From: Engraulis encrasicolus
Lineage: Eukaryota > Chordata > Actinopteri > Clupeiformes > Engraulidae
NCBI RefSeq assembly: GCF_034702125.1
Contig: NC_085872.1
Coordinates: 27,691,634-27,755,633, forward strand
Direction: 5' to 3'
Length of the DNA stretch: 64,000 bases
The position numbers and the translations under genes are program-made. Position 1 is the first letter of the stretch. Every line of letters starts with the position of its first letter. Shown in pieces: positions 1-11,143 of this stretch. The notes under the pieces were generated by a model. That model searched no databases. It was not told where the DNA came from and saw nothing but the letters and a program-made list of their open reading frames with translations.

Positions 1-291
1 GAGGTTGGGAACCTGATATTGCTTCCTTGTCTTTATAAAATAGTAATGAGTTCTGTTGATTCTGTTTCCGAGTGATATGAAGTGTGTGATTTCCATTGAC
101 CTGTGTGGCTGATACGGGAGCTTAGACCTAGTTGTACTTTTCTAACAGCATGTTATGCAAGTTTGAGTGCTCCTAATGTCTTCCTAAAACATACAATAGC
201 TGTTTTATGGGTTGACTTTTAGTCTAACATCAATTTTAAAAACAATGGTAAAATTGAGTCTAATGTGTATGTTTTTCATCGGTGGTACTAA

Positions 292-440
292 CAGAGGCGA
301 TTCTAGGGTAAGTTGGGGCCCCAAGCGAAAATTCAAAAGACTGAACATTCACAACAAATCACCACTGCTGTAGTTTGAAGTCTGTTAGCCTGAAGCCCCA
401 AGCGGCTGCCTGCCTTGCCTGGTGACAAGATGAGCCTCTG
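292..440. mobile_element. hAT-like MITE, 149 bp
   Basis: The ends are short inverted repeats beginning CAGAGGC (left CAGAGGCGATTCT, right end in reverse complement CAGAGGCTCATCT). They are flanked by a perfect 8-bp direct repeat, GGTACTAA, at 284-291 and 441-448. An 8-bp target-site duplication with CAG-starting termini is typical of hAT transposons. There is no coding capacity, so it is non-autonomous. Confidence 0.75.
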
Positions 441-465
441 GGTACTAATGACTAATCGAAGGTGT

Positions 466-468
<3 letters not shown>

Positions 469-511
<43 letters not shown>

Positions 512-531
512 GTGCGTGTGTGTGTGTGTGC

Positions 532-586
<55 letters not shown>

Positions 587-640
587 TGTGTGTGTGTGGG
601 TGCGTGTGTGTGTGCATGCGTGCGTGTCGCTGGGTGCTAC
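469..640. repeat. (GT)n microsatellite, imperfect
   Basis: About 170 bp of GT dinucleotides with occasional GC interruptions, directly visible. Length is probably polymorphic. Confidence 0.97.
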
Positions 641-804
641 ATACTGACCATAATCCTTTGCAGTGTCGTTTTTCTTTTTTTTTCTTTTTGTTGTTGTTGT
701 TTGTTTGTTTGATTTCTATCACATTGGTCACGTGTTAGCCTAGAAATCTGGACGCCCCTGTGTATGATGCACTTGATCTTCACACACTCCATGGTTGTGT
801 GTAG

Positions 805-931
805 GTGAGGACACCATGACTGGAGATGGAGGGGAGTACCTGAGGGCGGAGGATCTGCGAGAGCTGGGGGATGACTCCCTACCTGGCCAGTACCTGGATG
901 GGATGACTTACCTGAGTCATAACCTGGACAG
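805..931 (+). CDS. ank2: ankyrin-2 exon upstream of ZU5 (linker)
   Basis: Acceptor gtgtag and donor AG|gtgtgg bound an open frame reading [13 protein letters not shown]...LGDDSL, closely matching the ankyrin-B linker between the ankyrin repeats and the first ZU5 domain. The exon begins with two bases finishing a codon and ends with two bases of the next (127 nt). It is the first ank2 exon visible; the ankyrin-repeat exons are off the left edge. Confidence 0.93.
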
Positions 932-1207
932 GTGTGGTATGCTCCTTCATTAGGTTATACAGTATGTAAGCAGTATGTAAGTAAGTATATTCGGCAACCC
1001 TTCTTAGCCATTTCACCTGAAATTCACCTGAAATCACTTGCAGATTACTATTAGAAATGTATAACCCAAATAGTAATCCAAATAAACAATTGGGTTCCGC
1101 ATCTCTGAACGGCGCCAACGATGGCCTCTCACACTGAACAGCATTAATATGTGTCTATACTGTTCTACTTTCAATACTATATGTACTGTATCTTGCCTTC
1201 CTCAAAG

Positions 1208-1280
1208 GAGCCATGGGACCCCCACACACCCAGAATACAGGGATGGCGTTTTCATTGAAGAAATGCTCACCAGTCACCAG
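1208..1280 (+). CDS. ank2: ankyrin-2 linker exon
   Basis: A 73-nt exon between caaag and CAG|gtacgc. It reads SHGTPTHPEYRDGVFIEEM...SHQ and aligns with the ankyrin-B stretch ending SHQ before ZU5. Phase matches both neighbours (AG+G, then ends on a codon boundary). Confidence 0.88.
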
Positions 1281-1503
1281 GTACGCATTACTCTACCAAA
1301 CAGCAACACTGCGTGCTCTGCCTGTATAATATGTACGTAGTTGTGTGTGGCATAGTATTCTGTAAATATCATGTGATGAAATATGATAGGTGTACATGTG
1401 CTGAATCTGGTGTATGGTGCATGTGTAGCTGGGTATGCACTGTACCAGATGGGATGTGTAAGTAACACAGGGTACAGAATCTGAAGAGTTCTCTGTTCTT
1501 TAG

Positions 1504-1607
1504 GTGGCAACCCTTGCTCGAGAGAATGATAAGGACTCGTACAGACTGAGCTGGGGTGCTGAACACCTGGATAACGTCATACTGACCAATACACTGCTGC
1601 AGTCAGG
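1504..1607 (+). CDS. ank2: ankyrin-2 exon, start of first ZU5 region
   Basis: A 104-nt exon (acceptor tctttag, donor CAGG|gtatga) reading VATLARENDKDSYRLSWGAE, the conserved lead-in to the first ZU5 domain of ankyrins. It ends after two bases of a Gly codon that the next exon completes. Confidence 0.92.
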
Positions 1608-1899
1608 GTATGACACACATACATGCATATACAATATCTAAATAGTTTTAACAAAATAATCAGTGACATTTTTTGAGGGCCACACACAATCATTGGCCAC
1701 ACACAATAGTATTGTATTTCATTCACCATCGGTAGACATTTCTGTTTCTTAAGCTTACTTTATCATGTTTTGTTTTCTCCCTTATGTTTCCTTTGTCTCC
1801 TCTCACTCTCATAACCCTTGTACATATTCCTTATCCATTCTCACATCTCTGCCATTTTCTTTTTTTCCTTTTTCCTACTATTTGTAATTCTGATTCCAG

Positions 1900-1935
1900 C
1901 TCTGATTCTCCGTTCCTTGACAATGACAACAGCAG
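1900..1935 (+). CDS. ank2: candidate 36-nt microexon in the ZU5 lead-in
   Basis: The segment lies between acceptor tgattccag and donor AGCAG|gtgatc. It is exactly 36 nt and phase-compatible with both flanking exons (GG|C ... AG|C), inserting 12 residues close to SDSPFLDNDNSS just before the [12 protein letters not shown] motif. Skipping or inclusion keeps frame. This is inferred from sequence only. Confidence 0.5.
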
Positions 1936-2632
1936 GTGATCTTCTGCCTCCTGGAGTTTCTCTCTCTCTCTCTCTTTCGATCTAACTCGCTCGCTATCTT
2001 TCTTTCAATCTGACATCCCTCCCTCCCTCCTTTCTCTTTCACTTTTATTCTTTAACCCTCTCTTTGAATTAATATCCTCCCCACGTCCCCTCTGGTTTCC
2101 TGTTTCTTCTTCCCCTGTTGTGCATGTCATGTCATGTTGTTCTTGTGGACACCTTGCTAAAAACCTAATCCCATCCCAGGTCCAACATACTGTACTGTAG
2201 TATGTTAGGAAATAATTCAGCAGGCCTACAATCCGCATGGATCAGTATGCATGCATGCTTATACGTGCATGCTTGTAATATCTCAAAAACAACAAGGATA
2301 ATACTACATTGTTTAGTCAGCTTGTACAGTCTGTCTGTGGCACAGTACTGTATGTGAGTAGCAGCCCATGCTGTATTAAAGCATGTTGACCATGCAATCT
2401 CTCTCTCTAATGTGGCATGCAGACAAATGCCTTTTAACCTGCTGAGATTACTGTAATATAATAACCATACATGTGGACGCTGCATGTCTGAGTGATTTTG
2501 CTGACAGGTTGCTGAAGTGACGTGTACATACTATTTACTATACTGTAGTTTAGTAAATGGGAGGGAAGGAAATTGTGTCCAGCATTATCCCAGCCAGCTC
2601 CCCCTCTTTCCTACTACCCAAAAACTGTCAAT

Positions 2633-4175
2633 CAGGCGCGGAGTGGCCATCGGGAGATCGGGGACTTGTCCCGGTGGGCCGCGGCCGCGAAATATACTTC
2701 AGCGGCCGCATTATGTTCTCAGCCGGCCCTAAAGTGCTTAACACATAGTGTCCTCAACCGGTCCCAAGGTGTTTGTGTGAAATAACAAACATTAATTATC
2801 ACTAATTCACTACTTATCTGGTGCATACTGACTCACCAGTATATATACCGTCTACCCGACTGCAATACCTCAGTGACGGTGTCAAACAGTAAATTGGCCA
2901 CACCCCTCCTCTACTGATAATGTTCATACACCGTAGATCGCGGATGTTTACTAGATCTTAGTAACATAGTTTCGTTTTCAGTATTTCAAGAACCTGTGAT
3001 ATTTATATTGGTTACCAAGGAATGGAAATATTAGTAAGTTGTGATTTATTTTCCGATTTCCACATGACTGTTACAGTTTACAGTCTGCCACTCCAGATTC
3101 ACTTGTTCTGTGGTTATTGACTTGGGTTACGAACAGACTCCACCAAGTGGTAAGGAGGTGAACTGCAGCTAAGCAGGAAAACACGTTGTACATGTTTTGA
3201 TGGCATTGGTTTGTTAGAACTAGCGGTAGGCTTATATCTCCTTACAGTATAATGTATATCATACATATATTTATATGTGGCACATTTAGGATGTAGCTTA
3301 TGTAATGTCTGAAGAAATGGAACAAAATAATTACCACAAATTCTGATGTGAGCAGTGCTGGGTGTGTAGCCTAAACTGTGGATTAAAATGTAATTGCAAG
3401 AAACAAAGACATTTGCTGCGACGAAGACAGCGTTTTAAGGTAGGCCTACACCGTATGGTTATACATTTTGTTGACTTATGGTTGTGCTTTGAAGTAGCTA
3501 GGTTTGGCTTATTTGCTGCATGGTGGGTTTATTGCACAATGTAGACAGACTTTTTGTAAGCTATAGGCTACTATACTATATTTTGTAAGCCTACTCTTCT
3601 AAAAATCCCCACACTCAAAACTTTGTGCCCATGCTAATCCTGTCTTCCTTAAACGATATTTCAATTTCAAACTGTCAAAATGACAGTGGAGTGCACATTT
3701 CCATGATGTAGTGATGTAGCCTAACCTAGTAGGCTAGGCCTATGAATGCTTTGGACTGTGATGATGGCTCCAGTGGTGTAGTCTACTTTTTGAAGTGGGT
3801 ATACTGTATATTTGAGCATTTTTTGATGTGTAGGCCTACTGTATATATTTGTGCTATTGTAAATAATGGATCAATCAATTTTAAGTGGGTATACTGTAAT
3901 CCCTGAAATTTTGAAATGGGTGCGTATACTTCGTTTTACGTAGACTACACCACTGGCTGTGCATTTCATCAAGGTGTAGGCTAAATTCTCCAATTCAGGT
4001 TGATATTTTGACAACACTAATGTTCACATGTAGTACGACTGCAGATTTCGTGGCTTTTGTCTTTTTGGTTAGGAAACCATGTTGTTCGCTTTGTTTTTTT
4101 TTTTTTTTTTTTTTTAAAGAGGGCCGCCAAGGGGAAAATTCTCCCGGTGGGAAAAGGTGGGCCACTCCGCCCCTG
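2633..4175. mobile_element. non-autonomous hAT-like transposon, 1,543 bp
   Basis: The left end reads CAGGCGCGGAGTGG and the right end in reverse complement CAGGGGCGGAGTGG. Perfect 8-bp direct repeats CTGTCAAT flank it at 2625-2632 and 4176-4183, the target-site length of hAT elements. No transposase-length frame is present. A T-rich run lies near the right end (about 4097-4117). Confidence 0.85.
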
Positions 4176-4403
4176 CTGTCAATCCTTTCATATTGTGACA
4201 GTGGTGAAGTATATGTGCAGTTAAGCCTCTGGGGCCATTCTGTATGTACTGTATATCTGTTGGAAAGATGACAACGTTTCTTTGGTACTGCACTATATAT
4301 AAACTACGTGTTCAAGTATGAAGTGTATTGCTGCACAACAACTTGACAGTACCACAGAAAGCACTCATTACCTACGCCAAGGAGGTTATGTTGTCTCTCT
4401 GTT

Positions 4404-4434
<31 letters not shown>

Positions 4435-4821
4435 TTGTTTGTTTGTCAGCAGGATAACTAAAAAAATCATGAACGGATTCGGATCAAACTTTGTGGAGTT
4501 GTTGGAAATGACCAAAGGAACAAGTAATCACATTTTGGTGGTGTTCCGGTTCATGAACCGGAACCAGGACATTTATTAGAGATTCTTCAACATTGCTAGA
4601 CTAGAAATCTAGACGCCCTGTGACAGGGCGAATTTTGACATTCCAGTTTCTAACTCCACAAAAAGAAGGCAGATAGACTTAAAATAAAAATAAGTGTGTA
4701 ACGTAGTCATATGTTCATGACATAGTCATATTTAGTCGTATGTTATCAATCAGCTTCCTTGGCAGAGGTCTGCACTCTCTGAGTGCATTTCTAGTTTACA
4801 GTGATTTTATGTACGTACAGG

Positions 4822-6717
4822 CAGGGCTCTAAATTAACGCACGCCAACACGCCAAATGCGGGTGAAAAATAATTTTGGCTGGTAGAAAAAATCATCCACT
4901 AGCCAAATTGGCCGGTAGCGCGCGCCCGACTGAACGTTAAACAGCTGCCCGCACAGATCTGTAGCTGCCGTCTGATGAACGTTAAAACGTCGCCTACATT
5001 ACCCATGAACATTAGTCCTACCGTCATGATGTAGCCCACACCCATTGGCTGACCGTTAATCACAATAAGGGCCAAAACATACCAAGGCGGAACGGAACGG
5101 TCGCAGGACGGACGCGGTCTTTCTGCTTAGTTTTGGCCGGCGTGCTTTTCTCTGCCTTGCACACTGACAGCGTCGGCGTGCGCGGCCAGTCCTATTCAAA
5201 ACCCTAGCCACAGCCAAAGCTAGCATGCTACTTTGCCATTCATTTGAATGAGACACCGCCGGTCGCCGGCGTGAAAAATACGCTCGAGTTCTATTTTCCA
5301 AATGCAGCGCGGCGCGGAGCCGGCTCCCGCGCCGCTGACGCCCGACTACCGCCGGTTGGTGTGTAAGGACAGATAGGTTTCAATGTATTTTCACCGACGC
5401 CGGTAAAAAACGTGGCCGTTCCGCGACGCCGGTAAAAACCGTGGCCGTTCCGTGGCCGCTTTACCGCCGTTCCGCGCCGCCGCCGCCCAGCCTCACATCC
5501 ATTGGCTGCGTGTTTGATACCCGCGCGCTGGAACTAGTGTTGATAAAATATGTTCAATGAGCGGACTAGCGCGGATTACTTTGGTTTTGTAGGTTTTGGT
5601 AAGATGAAAAATAATGTGGCAGTGGTTAAAGCACGGTTATGTGTCGATGAATGCAAGTAATAGCAGCGTAACTGTTGTGACGGTGAAATAGAGTATTGGT
5701 GGAGCGAAAACGGCGTGAGGAGTGGAGGGACAGGACAGCTGATTGTCAAAACAGTGTCGTTGCCGTCAGAAGCCGTCTGATATTTGCGAGGTCCTCGCAA
5801 CTACAAACGATGGAGTTGTCGTTTCCTAATAACGCCCACGCCATCGCAAAGACCCTGCACGAGTTTGACATGGATATACGAGGAAGTGAAAAAATAAGAT
5901 AACAAAAACTAGCGAAGAAAGTAGACTAACACAGTAAGCATGGTGTCCGTTGTGTTATTGGATATCTAGTTGACATAGCGTAACGGTAATTGTCATTCCA
6001 AGCGCATCGTAAGTAAAGCTAATATTAATTTGACCTGGAGGAACGTGAAGGTGTCACGCAGCAGCAGCATAAACACACAATGCAGACATAATTCATGCAC
6101 TGTGTAGGTGTGTGTGTGTGTGTGCGCGCACGCGGGTGTCTCCTGTCCTCCTCTCCGTCTCCTTCTCCTCCCTTCATCTCTTCTCCCCTTCACCTGTCTT
6201 CTGTGCATTGTCCATGGTATTTGGCCCACTGTGTGTGAAGTGATGCTGTGTAGGGGATATGTGGTTTTGCAGTGTTTGGTTGTGTGTGTGTGTTTGGCTA
6301 TGTTGAAAGTCTGATGTGTGCGACGTGTGTTGAAGGCATGCTGTGTTTAGAGCTGTAGGCCTATAGCCTACTGTACAGTATGTGAGGTTTGGGTAATGGT
6401 GTGTGAGATAATAGGCTAGTGTTTGACTGTCTGTAAAGTATATGGAAATGAAATGAAAAATAATGAAATGCAGGTAATAAAAATATAATTACTAAATAAT
6501 TATAGAATAGACTGAATTATATTGAGTATAATATTTATATTGTTTATCTGTGTTGAGGACATAGCCTAGTTTAATAAAATAATTAAAAGCAACATAATTA
6601 ACGCATGGTTTATTTTGGTGAGAAAAAAATGGCTAGTTGACCTTCCATTTGGCTAGTAAGAAAAAATGTCTACTAGCCAAATTGGCTGGTGGTGGAAAAA
6701 GTTAATTTAGAGCCCTG
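4822..6717. mobile_element. hAT-like transposon with CpG-rich interior, about 1.9 kb
   Basis: Termini are inverted copies of CAGGGCTCTAAATTAAC, followed on both sides by a related sub-terminal block (ACTAGCCAAATTGGC). Flanking 8-mers (cgtacagg and cggataag) are only partly alike, so the target duplication is not clear. The interior is unusually CpG-rich between about 5050 and 5540. An ATG frame of 30 codons follows at 5811-5903; it is too short to be a transposase. Confidence 0.7.
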
Positions 6718-7033
6718 CGGATAAGACAGTATACCAAAAGTATACCCAAGTTTTTTGTCACCGTTTGTCATTACACAGTGGCAGATCTTTGTGCATTACT
6801 GGCATGACTGAAAATGTTGGAATGAATACATAAGTGACTAAAAGTTAAGTTAGCTTCAGGTCAGAATCGTACCAAAGAAACTGAAAAGACTATTGCAGTT
6901 GAGTTGATGGTGAAAGAACTCTATTAACGTTACCTCTCTCGTTCTCTCTGTATCTCTTACTACATTTCCCTTTATCCTCCTCTCTTTCTGTGTCTCCCTG
7001 TACTTGTTATTTTATCTCCCTCCTTCTCAACAG

Positions 7034-7258
7034 CTTCCTGGTCAGCTTCATGGTTGATGCCAGGGGCGGGACCATGCGCGGCTGTCGCCACAACGGCCTG
7101 CGCATCATGATACCCCCTCAGAAGTGCTCGGCTCCCACACGGGTCACCTGCCGTCTGGTGAAGAGGCACCGGCTGGCCTCCATGCCCCCCATGGTGGACG
7201 GGGAGGGCTTGGCCGGCAGGATCATAGAGGTGGGCCCCACAGGAGCCCAGTTCCTCGG
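7034..7258 (+). CDS. ank2: ankyrin-2 exon, first ZU5 domain with spectrin-binding motif
   Basis: A 225-nt exon between caacag and CTCGG|gtaag. It encodes the core of ZU5-1, including FMVDARGG. The DAR triplet of this motif is known from ankyrin-B mutagenesis to be needed for beta-spectrin binding, and it is intact here. The exon continues through [18 protein letters not shown] and ends in the GAQFLG motif. Confidence 0.96.
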
Positions 7259-8219
7259 GTAAGAAGACAAACACACATACATGCTCGTCTGCAGATGGGT
7301 GACAGGTGGGACAGGTTTAAAGCAAGCAAAACACTAAGCTAAAGAGGAAAGGAATTTTTTGCATTGTTTTAATGTTATAATTGCCTGACCCGAAAAAAAA
7401 TGTGACTGCTGATGGTTGTTAGGTCCTGTGCTAAAATTAGGCTTTTTTTATTGATGTTTTATCACAGTCTTTCAAAAGATTATACATGTGTAGAGTAGTG
7501 TGCATACATTTGTAACAACACCATGACATTAGCATTGGCCACCTTGTCTGGGCTGTGTGGCTCTGTAATAGTAAAGACATGAGCTTCCTGCCTATCTCTC
7601 TCTGCCATGCTGCGCTGGGATCAGTAAACTTCACCTGCCCACTGCCCCTCCCCCTCTCAATGAGGGAGAGAGCCTGGTCAGCCGCATTCTTCAGCTGGGC
7701 CCACCTGGGACAAAATTCCTCGGGTAGGACAGACGTTTCTAACGCGTCTGCTGGCTCTTGGTCCCAGCTCACCCCACCATTCTCCCCCTCTCTTGGATGC
7801 TCCTCCTTTTTTTATTTTAAAGTGCTATTTTTTTTGTTCTGATTCTGTTTGACTTTTGATCCCATTGACTTTTTTGTTCAAATGTTTGTTTATTTAAAAG
7901 TGAATCTCATCAAAAGGTTTTTATTTTATTTTATTTTAGTTTTTTTTATGTCAATATTTCATTATGCATGTGAATATACATTCCAGTTAGATAATTTTTT
8001 GTCATTTTGTTTTGCATGATTGAGAAAACTGTCTTGTCTCTATGCAGCTGACATAGTACGATAAAACATGGTACCATATAGTTCAGCTGGTCTGAGAAAT
8101 GTAAAGCGGTATAAGCTAATTCTAACAATACATGATCGGCATACAGACATGTGACACCTTGACGTATGCCCATAAACATGACCACCACCGCTGACACCCT
8201 AACCTGTGTGACGCTGCAG
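7259..8219 (+). other. ank2: ank2 intron
   Basis: T-rich intron with no repeat or exon that I can support. A short segment near 7700-7722 resembles the end of the preceding exon but is not convincing. Confidence 0.7.
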
Positions 8220-8374
8220 GCCTGTGATAGTGGAGATCCCCCACTTTGCTGCCCTGCGTGGCACAGAGCGGGAGCTGGTGATCCTGCGCAGTGAGACGGG
8301 GGAGAGCTGGAGGGAGCACCACTGCGAACACACCGAGGAGGAGCTCAACCAGATCCTGAACGGCATGGACGAGG
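8220..8374 (+). CDS. ank2: ankyrin-2 exon, ZU5-1 continuation
   Basis: A 155-nt exon from gctgcag to GACGAGG|gtgagg, reading [20 protein letters not shown]...LNGMDE. This is a near-invariant ankyrin segment. Phase joins both neighbours. Confidence 0.96.
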
Positions 8375-8805
8375 GTGAGGCCAGCACTGCAGATGTGGCA
8401 CTGCCAACATAGCACGGTTATGGCGCCAGAAATGTTGGGGCCCATGAAAGATTCGAATTTTGGGCCCCTGTCAGTGCTGTCAGTGCTTGGGCCCTTAGAA
8501 TCTGTAACACCTTTCCCCCCCTCAGCAGCACCCATGCTGTCAGTTGTCAGTTGTCTCAGCAAGCTATTGATGTCCAAACCTTTACTTGTCTTGAGAAATT
8601 ACAGTTAATCTGTGGTTTATGAATTATTGTCTGTACATGTGGCAGCATGTGAACTCTGTTTTCACATCAATTGTAGTCACTGGTAACACATTTTTTATAA
8701 CTTCCTTTAACACATACTGTAGAACACATAATTCGTTCTAGACAGCTTGACTGCAATTTCTGAGGTTCACTGATGGTGAGTTTCAATTCTGTTCTATTCA
8801 AACAG
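8375..8805 (+). other. ank2: ank2 intron
   Basis: No feature seen in this intron of about 430 bp beyond normal splice signals. Confidence 0.6.
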
Positions 8806-9017
8806 CTCTGGATTCTCCAGAGGAGCTGGAGAAGAAACGCATTTGCCGCATCATCACCAGAGACTTTCCACAGTACTTTGCGGTGGTGTCCCGCATCAAG
8901 CAGGACAGCCACCTGATTGGTCCAGAGGGAGGCGTGCTCAGCAGCACCTTAGTGCCCACGGTCCAGGCAGTCTTCCCTGAGGGCGCCCTCACCAAACGCA
9001 TCCGAGTCGGACTGCAG
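8806..9017 (+). CDS. ank2: ankyrin-2 exon, ZU5-1/ZU5-2 junction
   Basis: A 212-nt exon from caaacag to CTGCAG|gtaccg. It encodes [32 protein letters not shown] and the start of the second ZU5 ([13 protein letters not shown]...[17 protein letters not shown]). Confidence 0.96.
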
Positions 9018-9226
9018 GTACCGTAGAAAGCTAAAAAAAGAGGCAAACATGAGCAGTTACAATGAAAGAGTTTTTGGTGTACTGTAAAAAGGGTATTTAA
9101 GTATGCATCAGCCTTCAGTGTGTTATTGTTAAGTTTTGGTACTAACAACGCCTACAAGAGGTTTTTTTTTTTTTAACAATCCTGGCAAACTTTAATCAAA
9201 TTCTAATTTCCAATTCAATACCATAG

Positions 9227-9434
9227 GCACAGCCAGTCCATGCCGATTTAGTGAAGAGGATACTGGGTAACAAAGCAACCTTCAGTCCTATTGTAACGTT
9301 GGAGCCAAGGAGGAGGAAGTTCCATAAGCCCATCACCATGACAATCCCGGTTCCAAAAAGCTCGACAAGCGATGGAACAAACTGTGGATTTGGTGGAGAT
9401 ACGCCTACCCTACGGCTTTTGTGCAGCATTACAG
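9227..9434 (+). CDS. ank2: ankyrin-2 exon, second ZU5 domain
   Basis: A 208-nt exon from ccatag, encoding [20 protein letters not shown] and then [13 protein letters not shown]. The 5' splice site after ATTACAG is gcaagc rather than gt, so the following intron is of the GC-AG class. Frame continuity into [13 protein letters not shown] of the next exon requires this junction. Confidence 0.94.
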
Positions 9435-9532
9435 GCAAGCAATCGGTCGTTTGGCACAACCAGGCAGAAGCTATTGTGAAACAAATCAAACATGTGTTGT
9501 ACTTTGTAAATGATGCTTTCTGTCCTTTGCAG

Positions 9533-9629
9533 GAGGCACCACACCAGCTCAGTGGGAAGATATCACAGGCTCTACTCCCTTGACCTTTGTTAATCAGTGT
9601 GTGTCCTTTACCACCAATGTCTCAGCAAG
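9533..9629 (+). CDS. ank2: ankyrin-2 exon, ZU5-2/UPA
   Basis: A 97-nt exon from ctttgcag to AGCAAG|gtacgg, reading [20 protein letters not shown] and then SFTTNVSA. It carries the end of ZU5-2 and enters the UPA region. Confidence 0.95.
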
Positions 9630-9812
9630 GTACGGTAGATTTTAATTAAGTCTTTGGCATTAAAAAAGGGTAAAGAGATGGCCAGTACAATACAGTACAC
9701 GGGGTCAACATTGAAATACAAAAGGAATTTAAATACAGGCAACTTCCTACACATTATGCGGTGTGATTTGTGACTAAACATAAACAAAACGTTTCTCTTC
9801 TGTCCTATACAG

Positions 9813-10041
9813 ATTCTGGTTGATAGACTGCAGACAGATCCAGGAGTCTGTGAACTTCTCCTCCCAGGTATATCGGGAAATGATTTGTGTTCCGTACATG
9901 GCCAAGTTTGTCATCTTCGCCAAGACCCTGGACCCCATAGAGGCCAGACTACGGTGCTTCTGCATGACGGATGACAAAATGGACAAGACCCTTGAGCAAC
10001 AGGAGAACTTCACAGAGGTGGCACGTAGTCGAGACGTAGAG
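9813..10041 (+). CDS. ank2: ankyrin-2 exon, UPA domain
   Basis: A 229-nt exon from tatacag to GTAGAG|gtacag, reading [36 protein letters not shown] and [20 protein letters not shown], typical of ankyrin UPA. It ends on a codon boundary. Confidence 0.96.
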
Positions 10042-10315
10042 GTACAGTACACATGAGAAATGCATTCTCGGAGGCTCTTTTAAAGTGTTTTACATATCTT
10101 CACTTGGTCAAACCTGTAGACACCCTGCATGAGAACAGAACAGAAGATTTCTGGACGCAAGACAAACATTGAGAAATACAGAAAGGGGCAAGAGGATGCA
10201 CAGTGGCATATTTTGTTGCCCTTCTACGTATATTGTTTCCAGTGTTTACAATACATACCGAAGCAAGTTCACTTGAATCCTAGTCAAATCAGTGACTGAC
10301 CTGTATGTTTCACAG

Positions 10316-10441
10316 GTTTTGGAAGGAAAACCAATCTTCGCTGACTGCTTTGGAAATCTGGTGCCTCTTACCAAGAGTGGTCAACATCACGTCTTCAGCT
10401 TTTTTGCCTTCAAAGAAAACCGCTTGGCTCTGTTTATCAAA
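10316..10441 (+). CDS. ank2: ankyrin-2 exon, UPA domain
   Basis: A 126-nt, phase-0 exon from ttcacag to ATCAAA|gtgagt, reading [20 protein letters not shown] and [16 protein letters not shown]. Confidence 0.95.
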
Positions 10442-10555
10442 GTGAGTCAGACATTCAGACATTATTTTATCTAGAATCATAGTGCAGAATGGAAGGGTGA
10501 TGGCACTGCACACATGTATTTCTCTTTACAACCTATGTACTAAACTACTCAACAG

Positions 10556-10678
10556 GTCCGGGATAGTGCTCAAGAACCATGTGGAAGGTTGTCATTCACA
10601 AAGGAGCCTCGCACATACAGAAGTCTGGCACACAGCGCCATTTGTAATCTAAACATCACACTCCCCACATACTCCAAA
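10556..10678 (+). CDS. ank2: ankyrin-2 exon, end of UPA
   Basis: A 123-nt, phase-0 exon from caacag to TCCAAA|gtaaga. It reads [19 protein letters not shown] and ends in [14 protein letters not shown], the end of the ZZU supramodule. Confidence 0.94.
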
Positions 10679-10770
10679 GTAAGAGACCCAGAGAGTTACT
10701 ATTTTACATGCAGATGTGAAAAGAGAGGATAATATTAAACACTGACTGATTTGTATCTTTTTTGAAGCAG

Positions 10771-10803
10771 GACTCTGATTCTGATCAAGATGCAGATGAT
10801 GAG
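10771..10803 (+). CDS. ank2: ankyrin-2 acidic microexon, 33 nt
   Basis: Lies between gaagcag and GATGAG|gtatgt and encodes DSDSDQDADDE. Ankyrin-B has an equivalent acidic run (ESESDQE) at this place. Confidence 0.88.
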
Positions 10804-11121
10804 GTATGTTTTATTTTTGTTCCATTTTTTTTGTTTCCTGTATGTAAATTTTTCATGTACTGTAGAATTTATTTTATTTAGCATTGTGTGTGGCACATAT
10901 TGCATAAAATAAGATATCTTTCAATAACAAAATAAATCACCAAATATTTATTTTGAGTCATAATAAAACACATTGTGCAAGCATCCAAAGACTAGGTAAC
11001 TTGACAGCAGAAACAGAAACTTTGAAACGTCTCGAAATTGCTACTCTTTTGCTACTCAGCTATTGAATTAGGTTACCTTCTGCACATACTATTAATTATG
11101 TCAAACTTTTCTCTTTTACAG

Positions 11122-11143
11122 AGTGACAAGACACATGACAAAT
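11122..11143 (+). CDS. ank2: ankyrin-2 microexon, 22 nt
   Basis: Lies between ttttacag and AAAT|gtaaga, encodes SDKTHDK and leaves one base. That base joins in frame either to the giant exon at 12404 (T+TT) or directly to the death-domain exon at 20762 (T+TG), so both the giant and the short isoform are possible. Confidence 0.82.

Larger units (their letters stand above)
1..804 (+). other. ank2: ank2 intron, partial (left edge of window)
   Basis: No coding exon is seen here. It precedes the first recognisable ankyrin exon at 805 and so is intronic. It holds a short hAT-like element (292-440) and a GT microsatellite (about 469-640). The reading frames over the GT tract are poly-Val/Cys or Thr/His artefacts. 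Confidence 0.75.
1936..7033 (+). other. ank2: ank2 intron of about 5.1 kb rich in DNA transposons
   Basis: No ankyrin exon is seen. It contains two long hAT-like elements (2633-4175 and 4822-6717), a short GTCT-rich tract near 4400-4440 and TC-rich stretches near 1961-2040. Small open frames here have no recognisable product. Confidence 0.7.

Noticed and set aside
333..738. Open frames of Val/Cys or Thr/His over the GT tract
   Set aside because: They are translations of a dinucleotide repeat in all frames; the same applies near 48,424-48,708, 60,131-60,553 and 61,537-61,929.
3362..3544. 60-residue frame inside the 1.5-kb hAT-like element
   Set aside because: No similarity to a transposase is recognisable, and the length is expected by chance.
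7628..7722. Possible duplicated ZU5 exon end (GGGCCCACCTGGGACAAAATTCCTCGGGTA-like, cf. 7,229-7,260)
   Set aside because: Similarity covers only about 30 bases with several differences, the upstream frame does not resemble ZU5, and the downstream sequence gtaggac is unremarkable. Treated as chance or a tiny degenerate duplication.
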